From Breviolum minutum Mf 1.05b.01 (Eukaryota; Sar; Dinophyceae; Suessiales; Symbiodiniaceae), in assembly GCA_000507305.1 (NCBI GenBank), contig DF239285.1, positions 124,001 to 188,000 on the forward strand: 64,000 nt of DNA, read 5' to 3'. Shown here one piece after another: positions 1 to 11,829 of the stretch (position 1 is the first letter of the stretch; each line of letters opens with the position of its first letter). The notes below the pieces were generated by a model, which searched no databases, was not told the origin of the DNA, and was given only the letters and a program-made list of their open reading frames with translations. The position numbers were made by a program, and so were the translations under genes.

Positions 1-581
1 GAAAAGGCAAAACATTTACAGACCACCAAGTTGTGGGGTTCCAGCCGTTAGTTTTCGGGGGTGGAAAAGTAGCTCAATACACTCCCTGAAACTAACATTT
101 TCTCACCTAAAAATGGTGATTGGAAAAACAGGAAGCTCCAAACTTCCGGGGGTCTATTTTCAGGGGCGACCTGTTGGTTTCAGGGAGGGTAATCTTTTTG
201 GAATTCATTGCCCTTCATGTGCAAATTCCAAGGGGTTTGTTGAAGCTTCTCACATCCCAATTTCTCAAAATGCCCAGCTCAAGAAGTGGTGCTTGGTGTA
301 TGCACAACGCAACGACAGAACCATAAACCGTCGTCAAGTTGGCTTAAGCGTGCTTCTACTATATATATATATATAACTTCTGGTCAATATCAATAACATG
401 CCTTCAACAATTGTCAGATGCATATATGTTCCAATAAAAATGTATGGAAATATGAAATATATATATATATATTTATAAATATGTGACGACTATATATGTA
501 TATGTCCAAAACCAGCATTGTAGATCTTTGGAAACTTGGCTGGTTGGAAACTTGTATAACTTGCAAAGGAAAAAAAGAAAC

Positions 582-678
582 ATGCGCCTCATCCGAAAAG
601 CTCTTGAGGTAGTAGAGCTCATGATGACCCGCCAGGAGGACGGAGGAGTTCTTAGGTTTCAGCGCTTGGTCAAGGGGG
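582..678 (+). CDS. Candidate first or internal exon, unknown protein
   Basis: An ATG opens a 32-residue frame beginning MRLIRKALEVVELMM. It runs into a strong donor-like GTGAGTG at 679, in phase 1. The peptide is helix-forming and charged, and its codons favour C or G in third position more than the AT-rich flanks do. The opposite strand is broken by stops. I do not recognise the protein. No following exon can be joined with confidence; the + strand exon at 3046 starts in phase 0 and so does not join directly. Confidence 0.4.
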
Positions 679-2759
679 GTGAGTGACCCTGAAGCGAATA
701 TTTTCCGCCAAAACGAAGTGGAAAAAGAAATAAAACCCTAAGTATCCAGGTATGTCCTAAGAAAGGGAGTACCCTACATTCCTATTCTAAGGATGGAATT
801 GGAACCCTCAATCCTCTTCTAGGGAGGGATCTGGATCCTTAGGGGAAAGATCACCCCTTCTACAAACACTTTGAGAGTCAAATGAAACGGAAAATCATCT
901 TTGAAAGCTTCATCGATTTCAGTTCCATTTCAATCAAAGAATTTAGTTCGGCCTTTGTATCTTGGGCTGTCAACCCAACAAGTCAAAAGTTCCATGGAAA
1001 TTCCCCAACCAACTTTTCCGTTTCATCGGATTTACGTCGAATACGTTCCGAAAAGGGAACCGGCCAAAACAAAGGGGAAAATTGTCTAGTTGGTGGTTTC
1101 AACCCAATTAAAAAAAAAATATATATATATATATAGTCAAATTGGATCATTTCCCCAAATGTGGGTGAAAATAAAAAATATTTGAAACCACCCATTAGAT
1201 TTGTTCGAAGGGAGTTTGGTTGGGACGCTTCCCTTCACCTTTGGCGAAGGGGGGCCCAGGGGTCGACTGCGATGAATTTTTGCATCGAGATTTATCCAAC
1301 AAAGTTGTGGTTAGAAGGTATTATGTGCTAAATTAACAAACATATACTCCTGGAAGTTGAATATGGAATGTAAACATGAGCCACTTGAAAGGGAGATATG
1401 TTTTGGAATTCATGTGAAGTTTAGGTTCCAGATATGAAACTTCATGATTGGATCGTGTCATACCATCCCAATCAAACCTCTTAGTGATAACTCCTCACAT
1501 GGTTTGTCATTGGTTTCAGTGTACAACATGCAAACAGGAGCCTTTCACAAGAACCAAAGAACTACAGGACATTTCATGCCACCAATGTGAAATTGCAAAG
1601 AATTTCAAGTCACACACACACACGGTGCTTTAGCATGTTTCTCTCTACATGAAGCATGCTGTCAAACCCATTCTTGACTCTTAACCGGTACATAGATAGA
1701 CACAGATAGAGCATTGAGTGGCCGAACAACCCATGGACCCCCCTGTCCAAAAAACATTTCTTCATTTCCATTTCATTCCTGCCACCCAATAATGGAGTCC
1801 TCAACAAAAAGCTATCTACTTTCATAAGTGACGTTAGCTCCATCTGTACGACCCACCATGATTCCAACTACTGTTGATGGTTCAGAAATCCTGAACGATC
1901 ATCACCTGAGATGTATAAAACCACTGTAAATATTGTTTTTTTTTTTTTTTTTCGGATTTCTGACCCAACAACAGTATGAATCAAACCCCCAAGTCGGGGT
2001 TAACCCGTCAGGCATCCACACCATGACTGTGACATCACCGAGTTCTAATCCAGGTAAAGGACGCCTTTCGGACGGTGGGTCGATTCAGGCAGTAATCAAA
2101 CCCTGGTTGATTGGGTTATATAGGGGATGAAAAATACGCATAGGGATGATAATAAACCACAATAAGGATCCCTATTAACCATTCAGGTTTATTAATATAT
2201 ATATATATATACATATGGGTTCGGTTGTATATGGGTTTAGTGTTGATTATAATACCCACCATGGGAACAAACAACCCTCAATTTTAGAGGTTATACCGTT
2301 ATACCCCATGTTTTTAATTTAGGGATGAAAACCTTCATTTTTTATGGTTGGGTCCAAGGGCAGTTATACAGGGATTGATACATAACTCCACAATTGGATT
2401 ATGATCCTTTGGGCTATGATCCTTCTATTATAAGGGGATTAAGAATTGCCAGTTATATAGGGATTATACTATACTAAGCTACTATAAGGATCCCTATAAA
2501 CCAACCAGTATAACCCATGACGAATCCATTGGACGAACGGTATGTTTTTTTTGGATACATGCAAACCAAACAATCAACCATTCAGGTAGGTTAAAAAAAA
2601 CATACATGGAATGGTATGGGATGATGTATAATTGATGTAATTTAATTGACATACAGCTGCTTGGAAATATACTCTAAATCATGTTCAGTTTGCATAGTTT
2701 TGTTGCTGAATCTGCTACGAGGTAGTAGATTCTTTGTTTTCTCGCCACAACTTAAAAAG
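679..2759. other. Non-coding stretch with repeats
   Basis: Apart from the family B copy at 1086 and a partial family A end at 1868-1935 (CTACTGTTGATGGTTCAG), I see no supported gene. At 2100-2540 there are repeated motifs such as GGATCCCTATTAACC and TATAATCC, which also recur near 7.7, 37.4, 45.3 and 49.1 kb (family F). (AT)n microsatellites are frequent. Confidence 0.5.
1086..1198. repeat. Fold-back element, family B
   Basis: The ends are inverted copies of each other (CTAGTTGGTGGTTTCAACCC and a matching GAAACCACC...TAG end). The core carries the family signature GGATCATTTCCCC. A short (AT)n run sits inside this copy. Confidence 0.7.
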
Positions 2760-2951
2760 ATGGACGATTCACAAGCGATGAACCTTTCTATGGACTTCGA
2801 CTGGATGTCTAATCATGTGCGTTTGCAAGAATACCTAGGACTTCAACACACATGTGACCCTTACAGTATATTACGAACACTTGCCATCAGCCAGGCAGTT
2901 TATGATGAAAAGTACTGCAAAATCATCAACAAAGCACGAAAAAATGAATAA
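2760..2951 (+). CDS. Small ORF, unknown protein (63 aa)
   Basis: A complete ATG-to-TAA frame starts MDDSQAMNLSMDFDWMSN and ends in a basic tail (INKARKNE). The composition is protein-like, with acidic and aromatic residues mixed, but codon use is AT-rich like the surroundings, unlike the ATP synthase exons. It could be a short gene, a terminal exon or a remnant of a mobile element. No family is recognised. Confidence 0.3.
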   Translation: MDDSQAMNLSMDFDWMSNHVRLQEYLGLQHTCDPYSILRTLAISQAVYDEKYCKIINKARKNE

Positions 2952-3045
2952 AAAAACACACTTTAAAAAGAAGTTAGAACTTAGAACCAACATGTTTTTT
3001 AGGAAGATGGTTGGAACATTGAAAATGCTGTTCTTCTTTCCATAG

Positions 3046-3303
3046 GCAGGCGATGTTAGTTTCGTGCATTGTACAACCTCGGGATGTCCAGCTACTCGTC
3101 AGGCCTGGGGCACGAGCCCCCAGCTGAGTCCGGGACTGTTCAGCGAAATGGGCCATGTGATCACCCAACCTTGGGAAGGGATCAAGCAAATGCAAGCAGC
3201 CACCACCACCAACGACTGGTACTGCTGGCGTACTCCCTTCCCCATACTCCCTCACAAAAAAAATGCCAGAAAATCCACTTCGTGTTCACTGACTCGTCAG
3301 TGA
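3046..3303 (+). CDS. Candidate exon, unknown protein
   Basis: The frame opens after an acceptor-like CTTTCCATAG and reads GDVSFVHCTTSGCPATRQ, then GLFSEMGHVITQPWEGI and TTTNDWYCWRTPFPILPH. Most codons end in C or G, in contrast to the flanks, which supports real coding on this strand. The frame stays open to a TGA at 3301. A donor such as the GTACTCCC at about 3231 could end the exon earlier. The Trp-, Cys- and Pro-rich sequence does not match a family I can name. Confidence 0.45.
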   Translation, partial: AGDVSFVHCTTSGCPATRQAWGTSPQLSPGLFSEMGHVITQPWEGIKQMQAATTTNDWYCWRTPFPILPHKKNARKSTSCSLTRQ

Positions 3304-3353
3304 AACCTCTTCACCATGTATATAGGCATTATTTGGGTATTTTTGACATTTTT

Positions 3354-3632
3354 TCAACTCAGAGTCCCTGAGGTCGCTCCCTTTCTTTTTCCGCCTGTTC
3401 TTGAACCAAGCATAAAAATTTCCTTCAAATCATCATCAAACTTCTCCTGTTTCTCCTGTTGTTCCAACTTTGGAGAACTGCGAAACGGACTCACTTCTGT
3501 TGACACGGACGCATTTACCCATGTGGGACTCATGGCACGGCGAAAAGATGCAGGACCCAAGGGTGCAAAGTTAAATCTCTGATCCTTGGTGGAAGGTGAA
3601 GGGTCTTGTCTGTAGCAAAGCGATAACGCCAA
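3354..3632 (-). CDS. Candidate - strand ORF, unknown protein (92 aa)
   Basis: This open frame ends at a TGA and has a highly charged centre (SSPKLEQQEKQEKFDDDLKE) followed by a basic tail (TGGKRKGATSGTLS). Charged, repeat-free segments like this rarely arise by chance in AT-rich spacer. It faces the + strand exon at 3046 tail to tail. The + strand over the same bases is partly open as well, so strand choice is not certain. Confidence 0.35.
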   Translation of the reverse strand: MALSLCYRQDPSPSTKDQRFNFAPLGPASFRRAMSPTWVNASVSTEVSPFRSSPKLEQQEKQEKFDDDLKEIFMLGSRTGGKRKGATSGTLS

Positions 3633-5736
3633 CAGCAGTCATGGAGTTGGAAGCATACATTTGGACTTGTTCACTCAAAAATGTTCGTACACGCACGCCT
3701 GAGTCAATGTCCATTCACTCAGAAACTCTGGAAATCGTTGAAACAATTCAATCGAGCTATGTAAGATACCATCATCATGCACCAGCGTGTATTGCATTAT
3801 AATAAATCATAATTATTATCAACACATAGCTATTCTATATATCTTTACCTTAGAAAAAGCATCTAACCCGTGGTTGCTTCATTCATAGAAGGCCTTACAC
3901 AAGTGACTACTCTCCCTTCTTTTTGAAAGCACTTTTCATATTATTTTGCTGCTTGGAAACACATTCATATTCCCCAATGGTGCAGCATGGCAAGAAACCA
4001 GGTCTCGACTTTCCCATCTAACTTACACCTTTTCCCAAGGCCAAACTAGTTTCTCCTGTGATTTATTTCCCCACGCTTGTCAATGACCTCTAAAAACGTT
4101 GGGGAATACCCCTGCGGCTGCATAACAGGCTTTTTTCAGGGATAGCCAGGGATAGCTTCAATTCAGCGACCACACAATACCAACCTCAACCTTTGCCATT
4201 ATTAACCAGAACTTGATATAGCCGGATAAAGCATGCTCCCATTTGAACCTGGATATGCATCCTGCAATCCGGACTTTCCCATACTTTATTTTCCAAATAA
4301 AGAGGTGGACAGCTGTGTTTAGTATCTCTTCACCTCCTGGTTTTAGAGGCTGCGGAAAAGTGTCTTGTTGATCATAGATCTTGTTGGGATTGCTGAAACT
4401 CACTTGTGGCCGCCACCACTCCAAGGAACTTGATGGTTCACCTTACAAAGTCAAGTTTCTCCCCGTTTTTACACCAGGCATCATGGGAGGATCCACCAGA
4501 GATACCTATCCTTTCTACCCGGATAAACCCTCAGAATCATGGCTACCTGTGGACATCATGTTTCACTGTTTTTTTGGAAAGCCAAATGTGAGGCACCTGA
4601 TGTGTTGAATTACACTTTCAACCATCTTCAAAACCCTAGCCTAGAAGAACAGTATCTTGATCCAGTTCTATACTCTTTGACATCTCTAAGATATCTATGT
4701 GACATCTATCCACCAGGGTGATGGTAGATGGTTCTCCAAGCCACAATTTTGGTAAAAGCCTTATATAGAAACCAGGCATTTTCGGAAGTGCTGCATCTAG
4801 AAAAAACAGGTCGGTGGAGAGATGAAGTGAGAAGTATTTCAACCAATCTAGGTGTGTAACACATTGACACATAACGACAGAAACACCGAAATGAAGATAA
4901 CTCTACACCCTGCGAATTTAATATAGATACTAAAAAGTGATGGTTTGGAAAACGTAGCTCCTTCACAGTATTGTAACACAAGACTATGGCTAGTTTTGGT
5001 ATCCATGTTTAAATTTCAGGTATGTAGTTTTGGGGGCAAATCGGTCACATCACTCTAGCACTTCAATTCATCCAGAGTTCGGGGCCTCAGGCTCTTAAAC
5101 TAAACCTTAACTTTCTGCTGAAATCCTTGGTGGTTCAACATTAAGTCATGGGTTATTCCTAGTCAATTCTACTCTCCCCCCTACCTTCCTCAAGGAATGG
5201 ATGGGATAGTGTAACTATAATGGCTTATTCATCAGCATCTTGTCCTTCAATGAGGTATTAATTATGATTAATCTAGGCAATTTCTAGGAACCATAGTTTT
5301 GATGGGGGTACCTAGGATTACCAAAATCGTAGGACCTCACCCTTACTTAGGCAAATCTATCAACTTCACCCAGTGTCGTGTCTATATTTATGAGTATCCC
5401 TGAGTATCCTAAACAGCAAAAAAATCACGTGATGCAAACGGAAAAAAGTCGTCAAACCTTTTACTCTTCCTTCCACAATTATGGAAATGGAAAATGGTTC
5501 CATTTGAAAGGTAACTATTGGGGGAACCCGTGTTTCACTGGACCATCTTGAAAGAAAATGAATCATCCTCCAACCATCAATTTTCAAGGGATATCTCACT
5601 TTTCAGGGAGGGTAACCATTATACAAGTGAAGGTATTTATAGGCATTCCCTACTACAAATGTGATCCTGGTGGTGACTGGCATCCTGCATGGGGGATACT
5701 TGGATGATCCGCCAAGTATATACCAAATGTATTACT
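3633..5736. other. No gene seen
   Basis: Short ORFs occur on both strands, but none has convincing codon use or splice signals. A + strand frame at 3596-3802 is open but weak. No clear repeat family copy is seen. Confidence 0.4.
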
Positions 5737-5840
5737 CCTCCGAAGTTTAACAGCTCGCCCCTGAAAGATGATGGTTGGAAGACGACTTCCTATTGGGTCC
5801 CGGTAACTTTTCAGGGGGGGAGCTGTTAAACTTCAGGTGG
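5737..5840. repeat. Fold-back element, family D
   Basis: The left end CGAAGTTTAACAGCTCGCCC is the inverse of the right end, which carries GAGCTGTTAAACTTC. The core has the family phrase GATGGTTGGAAGAC. It abuts a family E copy directly. Confidence 0.65.
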
Positions 5841-5938
5841 GTACCCTCCAGGAAACTAATATATCCCCAAAAAATGGCATTTTGAAGATGATTTTCGTTT
5901 TCCCAAGGTGGGATATGTTAATCCCCTGGAGGGTACCC
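5839..5938. repeat. Fold-back element, family E
   Basis: The ends GGTACCCTCCAGGAAACTAA and GGGATATGTTAATCCCCTGG...GGGTACCC are inverted copies. The same pair recurs at 40346-40443 and 43209-43275. Confidence 0.65.
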
Positions 5939-6110
5939 AATTTGTTTGCTGCTTCAAAAGTACGAATTTCTTCCACTTCAGGACTTTGATCCAGAGAAGC
6001 ATTGAGATCTGCAGGCCTCAAGGACGCCAGAGAACTTGGAGGTTTGACGGGTTGGACCGTACCTGGGTGACCCTGGGTTTCCTAGGGGAAAAAAAAATGG
6101 TGCCTGAAAA

Positions 6111-6212
6111 ATAGCTAGTTGGGTGGTTTCAACTTCAACCCATTTGAAAAATATGAGTCAGAATTGGATCCTTTCCCCAAATAGGTGTGGAAAGAACAAA
6201 TATTTGAAAAAA
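6111..6212. repeat. Fold-back element, family B (degraded right end)
   Basis: It carries CTAGTTGGGTGGTTTCAAC at the left, GGATCCTTTCCCC in the core and a truncated TTTGAAA right end. Confidence 0.55.
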
Positions 6213-6337
6213 AAACATCCAGATAGTCTTTTGGAAAGTACACTCCCCAAAAAAAAACCAAACAATGCACTAAATTAGAGGGGAAATCCTTCAAATTTGC
6301 CATGGATTTGCAATCAAGTTTGATCCCCAAAATGCTG

Positions 6338-6451
6338 GGCCCCTCCCTAAAAACTAAGAGTTTGCCACCTGAAAATAGGCCGAATCCTGAAAGGAAAGGA
6401 TCAGTCTCCCAACCATCCATTTTCGGGGGCGAGCTGTTAGTTCCCAGGAGG
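6338..6451. repeat. Fold-back element, family D
   Basis: The left end CCTAAAAACTAAGAGTTTGC pairs with a right end carrying GAGCTGTTAGTTCCCAGGAG. The core contains TCTCCCAACCATCCATTTTC. Confidence 0.6.
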
Positions 6452-6599
6452 GTAACTGTTGTTGAAAAAATGTCCAATGAAAATGAAGGAAGGGAAAAAG
6501 TGGTGGGAACTCGTGGTTGAGAGTTGTTGGATCACTTTGGGGGGCAAAAATCATCCTCCCCAAGCCTAGTCCTTTGGTGATAATAGGGGAAACCAAACT

Positions 6600-7346
6600 T
6601 AAGTTGACAAGTTGAACAGCAACGTGAAATATCTGACATGTGTGGCCCTGTAAAAGAAGATTCTTAAAGATGAAGCCTTTTTTTTCGGTTCACTGCTCCA
6701 CTGCACATCGAAGTGATCAATAGATGAGTTTCCTCTTGAATCTTGAAACCTGTGCTGTTCTTCACTCTTCAGTTATGGTTGCTGCTTCCTGTCATAATTT
6801 CTGGAAAGGATAGGGCCAATCAAGCTAATGTTCATGAACACATCGGGTGCAAAAAAAGGCATGGCATCACTACATCACTAAGAATCGAATGGGCTTCTCG
6901 CCATCAAGCTAAGCGCCAACTATGCAACTCATGGATTCTCAACTTGAATGCTCGTCAAACTGGATTCCATTTCCCCCAATTTTCGGAATAAAATTCCAAG
7001 AATATTTGAGTTGCCACCACCCAGTCAAAACCGTTGGAAGGATTTTTTTTTGTCTGACATCAACTTACCTTCTGAGTTCGCCCTGGGATTTAGTAGACAT
7101 GTCCTATCCCCATAAAGAGTTTGGAAGAGTCCCACCATTCAGCAGGTGAGTCAAAGTGGAGGTGTTCCCAGTCTACCTGCAGGGAAAAAAGGCATTCTAC
7201 TATTTTCTACTGATAGAAATCATCAATATTCGCCAAAATCTAGGATCAACTTACACATTCGATACGGTAGGAGTACCACAGGATCAGTGAATTGCATTGA
7301 ATTGCGTTGTTTCAGCAAGCTTCAAAACTTCTGCAAAACTTGGGTT

Positions 7347-7421
<75 letters not shown>

Positions 7422-8034
7422 TATCATCATCAATTTCGATGGTTTTGCACCTTTGTCCCTATCCTTTCCCACAAGAAACTCCAATCCCCAAAACATCGAA
7501 CTGTTAGATGCAAGTGGCAGAATTCGATCCACATCTACAAAATGTTCATAGCAAAGTCGTTCTTCACAAGGGGACAAGCCAATCTTCAAAGCTTTTTTCA
7601 TGGGCAATACCTGAGCCGGGTTCCGACATCCAACCCATATGATGCGAACCGATCCCAAATGAGAAAAAACAAAAACAAAAACACCCTTGCTTTCCATTGA
7701 GTCCTGGTTGATTTAGAGGAATCCTTGTTAATAGTTTAATTATAATCTTGGCATAACTTGGCAGTATAATCCCCCGGCCCCCAAGTATATGTTTAAAAAT
7801 GAAACATAGTTGAAAATCATGACCCAGTGAGATATCTTCAGCGACGTGATTTCCAGGGATTTCCAGGAATTTTCCGGGATTCGCAGTTTCAAAGCTGACT
7901 TCGTTTGAGTTTCCTGAGCAAAAAACGAGATTTCAAAAAACAACCGATGATACTGTTGCTGGTTCAAGAAAATTCGGCGATCACCACTTGAGGTTGGTAG
8001 TTCATCCCATTAATAAACGACCGGTTTTTTTACA
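6600..8034. other. No gene seen; microsatellite inside
   Basis: Apart from the (ATC)n tract at 7348 and a family F-like segment at about 7698-7790 (GGTTGATTTAGAGGAATCC, CAGTATAATCCCCC), nothing here is supported. The long ORFs over 7146-7700 on both strands come from the trinucleotide repeat. Confidence 0.5.
7348..7431. repeat. (ATC)n microsatellite
   Basis: About 28 ATC units with one late interruption (ATT). Its translations into poly-His, poly-Ile or poly-Met are artefacts. Confidence 0.95.
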
Positions 8035-8430
8035 TCAGTGATAAATCACCCTGGATTTCGAAAGAAACATCAACAGTAAGGCAAGGGATCCGCAGATGGG
8101 GTGCTTAACAGATTGACCTTCCTCCTTTAGGTGGGGTATGTATGAGAACCCCACCTGGCCCGTGTTTTGATTGGAATTTCGGCCTTGTTTTGATGGGGTG
8201 TTTTCCTTCAAAGAGGTCAACCCTGGGTTCGGTCGGATGAAGCATGCTGATGGATTGTTGCAACTCGTTTTTTTTGTCGGGGTCTGTCGTTCACCTTCGA
8301 GATGTGAAAGTACAACACGAAGAAATTCCCTCTCCGATGTTTGAAAAAAACATGGGTGATCCAAAGATAGGTCCAAAATGCTCCAAGATTTTGTGAGAAT
8401 CCTACCATCTACACCACCGAAAACTAACAT
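8035..8430 (-). CDS. ORF of 131 aa, unknown, doubtful
   Basis: An uninterrupted frame contains a polar middle (KKTSCNNPSACFIRPNPG) and ends with a hydrophobic stretch (CGSLALLLMFLSKSRVIYH). The length is notable for this AT-rich sequence, but third positions show no C/G preference and no splice borders stand out. It may be a chance ORF. Confidence 0.2.
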   Translation of the reverse strand: MLVFGGVDGRILTKSWSILDLSLDHPCFFQTSEREFLRVVLSHLEGERQTPTKKTSCNNPSACFIRPNPGLTSLKENTPSKQGRNSNQNTGQVGFSYIPHLKEEGQSVKHPICGSLALLLMFLSKSRVIYH

Positions 8431-8779
8431 GGATACCCAAAATAGCTATATTAGAAAGGAGATACATTTGAAAAACCATCATCTTTGGTATCTATATTAG
8501 ATTTTTTTTGCGGGGTTAATCAGGGTTTCCTTACAGAGGCTAAACCAGCAACTACCTAACCAACAACTAACCATCACAGTAACAGTCCATTGTTTTAGTG
8601 GAATGCCGGAAATCGTAGTCCCTTAGCAATATCCAAGGATTCCAAATTCAAAGAAACCACACCATCAATCGCGAATTTTTAGGATGCTCAGAGAATCTAA
8701 AGATCGTCACAACAAAACTACTTGTTAATGTTTTGAGAAGTCACATGAAATCACATCACATCAGAATCTTATCCTCAAA

Positions 8780-8886
8780 TACTGGTGATGGCCTGCACCA
8801 CCTGGGACGTAAAAAACCGTGTAAATCATGGGATTTTCAACTACCTTCACCTCAACTGGTGATCGCCGGATTTCTTCCATGTAGGC
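8780..8886. repeat. Diverged family A fold-back element
   Basis: It begins ATACTGGTGATGGCCTGCAC, holds CACCTGGGACGTAAAAAACC in the centre and ends GCCGGATTTCTTCCATG. It keeps the family order with several changes. Confidence 0.5.
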
Positions 8887-8971
8887 TTCAAAAATTTGGT
8901 CAGCTCCATGAGCCCTTAGGCACCTAGGTCTAGATGATGATTTGGGCTTACAAATGGGCCATTTCACGTTC

Positions 8972-9075
8972 ATACTGTTGATGGAAGAAATCCCATTCCC
9001 AACCACCCACCATGTATGAAACCCTTGTAAATAATGGGATAAACTACCTATCAACCGGTGAAGGATTTCAACAGT
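8972..9075. repeat. Family A fold-back element
   Basis: It starts ATACTGTTGATGGAAGAAAT, carries the core AATAATGGGATAAACTACC and ends ATTTCAACAGTATC. The right terminal repeat is slightly shortened. Confidence 0.75.
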
Positions 9076-9269
9076 ATCTACCATATCATTTCAGCTTTTG
9101 AATACTGCTTGGCTCTCCAGTACTTTTATGTCTTGGGCTCCCCACCCAGTACAGTCACCACGAGGATTACTACATTTTTTGGCTCGGGAATCCCACCCTA
9201 AACCTTGATTTGCCACTGTTACGTGTCACTTTTGTCAAAACAAAATCTCATTTGTCTGAGTTCTTTGCC

Positions 9270-9384
9270 CTCCCTAAAGCTAACAAATCGGCCCCTGAAA
9301 ATGGATGGTTTGGGAAGACGGATCCCTTCCTGAATTGGGATTCGGCCTATTTTCAGGGGGCAGAGCTGGTAGTTTTGGGGAGGA
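9270..9384. repeat. Fold-back element, family D
   Basis: CCCTCCCTAAAGCTAACAAA at the left is mirrored by GAGCTGGTAGTTTTGGGGAG at the right. The core GAAAATGGATGGTTTGGGAA pairs with CCTATTTTCAGGGGGC. Confidence 0.65.
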
Positions 9385-9449
9385 TAGCCATTTTGGGGGG
9401 ATCAAACTTGATTCAAATCTATGGCAAATTTGCAGGATTTCCCCTAAAT

Positions 9450-9568
9450 GCTGTTGATGCCTGAAATCCTGCAGCAGTTGAGGTTGGTCGGTTATACACC
9501 CCAGTATTTAAAAGGTTTTAGCACCATCCCAGGTGGTTGGGAATGGGATTTCTGAACCATCAACAGTA
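9450..9568. repeat. Family A fold-back element
   Basis: It runs from GCTGTTGATGCCTGAAATCC to GATTTCTGAACCATCAACAG. The internal block GCACCATCCCAGGTGGTTGG is shared with the copies at 34784 and 45324. Confidence 0.8.
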
Positions 9569-9724
9569 GTGCATTGTTTGGGTTGGTGTTATATACTCTG
9601 GCCAAATCATAATATTTCACCAACCTAGATTTCCCATGATTTCCCTGAAATTTGTCCATGATTTTTCTCTTACTAAACACCACCAACTATGCCGGGCCCA
9701 AAACTCGTGTTTTTGGACCCGCGT

Positions 9725-9872
9725 TTATTTGACCAGATATAACCAGATACCCTGTCGCTCAACCTTTGGCAAAACTAAAGTCACCACCTCTGGAGGCTGA
9801 AGGCCTGGCCAAGTCACCACGTTGCCAAGCACATGGCCCAAAAAACCATCTGGCAGAAGGCTCTCTTGGAAC
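9725..9872 (-). CDS. Candidate terminal exon, unknown protein
   Basis: After an acceptor-like CCCGGGAG the frame reads FQESLLPDGFLGHVLG, then VVTWPGLQPPEVVTLVLPK, and closes with a TAA after WLYLVK. Codons end mostly in C or G. Its 48 residues are hydrophobic to amphipathic with no motif I recognise. The two alternative frames on this strand are also partly open, and the exon could instead end at an internal GT. It lies downstream of the - strand exons at 14.1-10.6 kb, in the same orientation. Confidence 0.45.
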
Positions 9873-9989
9873 CTCCCGGGGGAAGGGAAAGCGAGCCATG
9901 ATTGGCCAATGATGGCAAGAATGATGGCCAATATGATTCCATGATCTTTTTTTAAAAAACATGGTACCTCTTTTAAAAAAAATCTGGAT

Positions 9990-10621
9990 TAAAAAAAAAT
10001 GATGATTGACCATGATTGCAAAATATAGAAGAAGTCAAGATATACATCTTCAACAAATCCAAGTGGATGCTTGGAAGAAATCATATCATGGATGTCACAA
10101 AGTTGGAGAATCATACCTTGCTACTATTGATAACTATCCAATCCGGGGCTTCATAAACTAACGATCTTCAAAGCTAGCCGGAAGTCAGTCATCGAGAGTA
10201 GGTATACCTTGGGTTGTCCCCACCACCAGTATTGTTGAATTTTTAGTAGGGGATCCCAACCTAAACTTTCCCTGTCCAATGACATCCTAAATTTGGAGAG
10301 AAAAAAAGCCATGCCAAAAATTTAGCAGTTTCCTTTTAAAGTTGATCTGCACATCTCCAAAAAGGAAATGTTTGAATAAATTCATCATGATCAAAGAAGC
10401 AACCTGAACATCTCCGCTGATCTCAGCAGTTTGGAACATCTCTCATCTCGCAGAAAATGGCCCAATTTCAACCAGCTGTTTTTCCCCACAAGCAGTAGAA
10501 ATATGTTTTTTTCAAAAAACCTTGGACTGAGATGAGCCCTTCCTTGTGGATTACCTTACTGTACAACTTTGACACAACGTTAAAACTACCAGAAAACCGT
10601 ATAAAGCACCCGCAACGTTCA
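9990..10621. other. No gene seen
   Basis: AT-rich spacer or intron with homopolymer runs. No repeat family copy and no coding signal could be supported. Confidence 0.4.
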
Positions 10622-10847
10622 TCAACTTTTAATCATCTGTGCCTTTCGATCAGCTTCCCTTGTTGGAAGATACCAGAGTCTTGTGGTCCTTAGGTAATTT
10701 TTTGGCTCCAAATCGCCCGTCAATGGTGTGGGGCCATTTGAAGTATCCCAAACTTCAACCAGCAAGAAATGTTTGACTTTCATATTGAAAATGATCTTAT
10801 CAACGAAGGAAGCCCCAAATCTCAAACGAATTTGGTGGTTTAAAGTC
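10622..10847 (-). CDS. 3' terminal exon of an unknown - strand gene
   Basis: The exon starts after an acceptor-like GGCATCCAAG (phase 1). It reads LRFGASFVDKIIFNMKVKHF, LLVEVWDTSNGPTPLTG and ends TREADRKAQMIKS at a TGA. The mix of charged, aromatic and aliphatic residues over 75 codons is convincingly coding, and other frames on both strands are interrupted. The end is basic. I do not recognise the family. The exons at 12489 and 13186 lie upstream on the same strand and could belong to the same gene. Confidence 0.6.
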
Positions 10848-10979
10848 CTTGGATGCCACGATTTATATATCAACCCCATTCCACCACCAACCGGGGAAGC
10901 CATGTGGAAATCTGTGGATCTGATCATCCAAACTCTGAGGCTATATAGCTGCTATTTGAGATTTCTTGGAGGGTAACTT

Positions 10980-11829
10980 GGAGTCTTTGTGGTGTGAATT
11001 GGTCCAACCAAAATCAAGTTGCTGCTGTTTCCACACACCTTGTGGCTGACGTCTCAAAGTCCTAGGGTCCCAGGGTCAAAATTCCACCGCAAAAAGAGCT
11101 ACTAAACCAAACTCTCATCATTTCAAGGGCTCCCCGGGATTCAGTTGGATCGAAAAAACCATACCACCTCGACTCCGAAACCTTTGAGAATCAGTATGAA
11201 ACACTCACCACAAGCTAACAGTTTGCCCCTCAAAAATCGGTACCTAAATTTTTAGGACCTAGGATATAACCCACATGTTCACCCATAAAACTTCTGTTTT
11301 TTGAGTTTTTTGTGGTGTCTTATGCCATAACATATCTCCTTTTGTAACGCCGGCCCAACAAAAAAAACACAAAAAATCAATCCCTTTCGGAAAGACAAAG
11401 AAGCGGACGAAGCCTTCGGGTTCCAAACGCAAACAAAGTCCATTCCTTACAAACCAACAAGTGAGTGTCTGCTGAGGAAACAGCTTGGTGGCCTAGATTC
11501 ATGAATCCCCTTATGAAAGGGATTGTTACTTAGGGGTATCCATAGAATCCCAAACCGTGCCCGGGCCCCAAGGCCCCAAAATGAACCGTTAGTTGATGAG
11601 CCACGGAACAAAGAAAAAAAAACGGTGGGCCCCTACTTTCCATTGAGTCATCCTGCTTGGTTCAAAACGGGATGGTTTGCTATAATTCCCATAAAACTGG
11701 GCAGCATAATCCTCTATATACCCTAAACAAACAGTTTTTTTTGCATTGCTCAGCTGTCACCATTCGATTGGATCTTCACACTTGGCACAGTTTAAGAGTT
11801 TTCACCCGTTGGAACAAAAAAGAGGGTGG
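10980..11829. other. No gene seen
   Basis: Spacer or intron. Family F-like motifs (GCAGCATAATCC) occur near 11.7 kb. An 11523-11726 ORF has no coding bias. Confidence 0.35.

Noticed and set aside
7146..7700. Long ORFs on both strands with poly-His, poly-Ile and poly-Met
   Set aside because: They are produced by the (ATC)n tract; the flanks have no coding bias.
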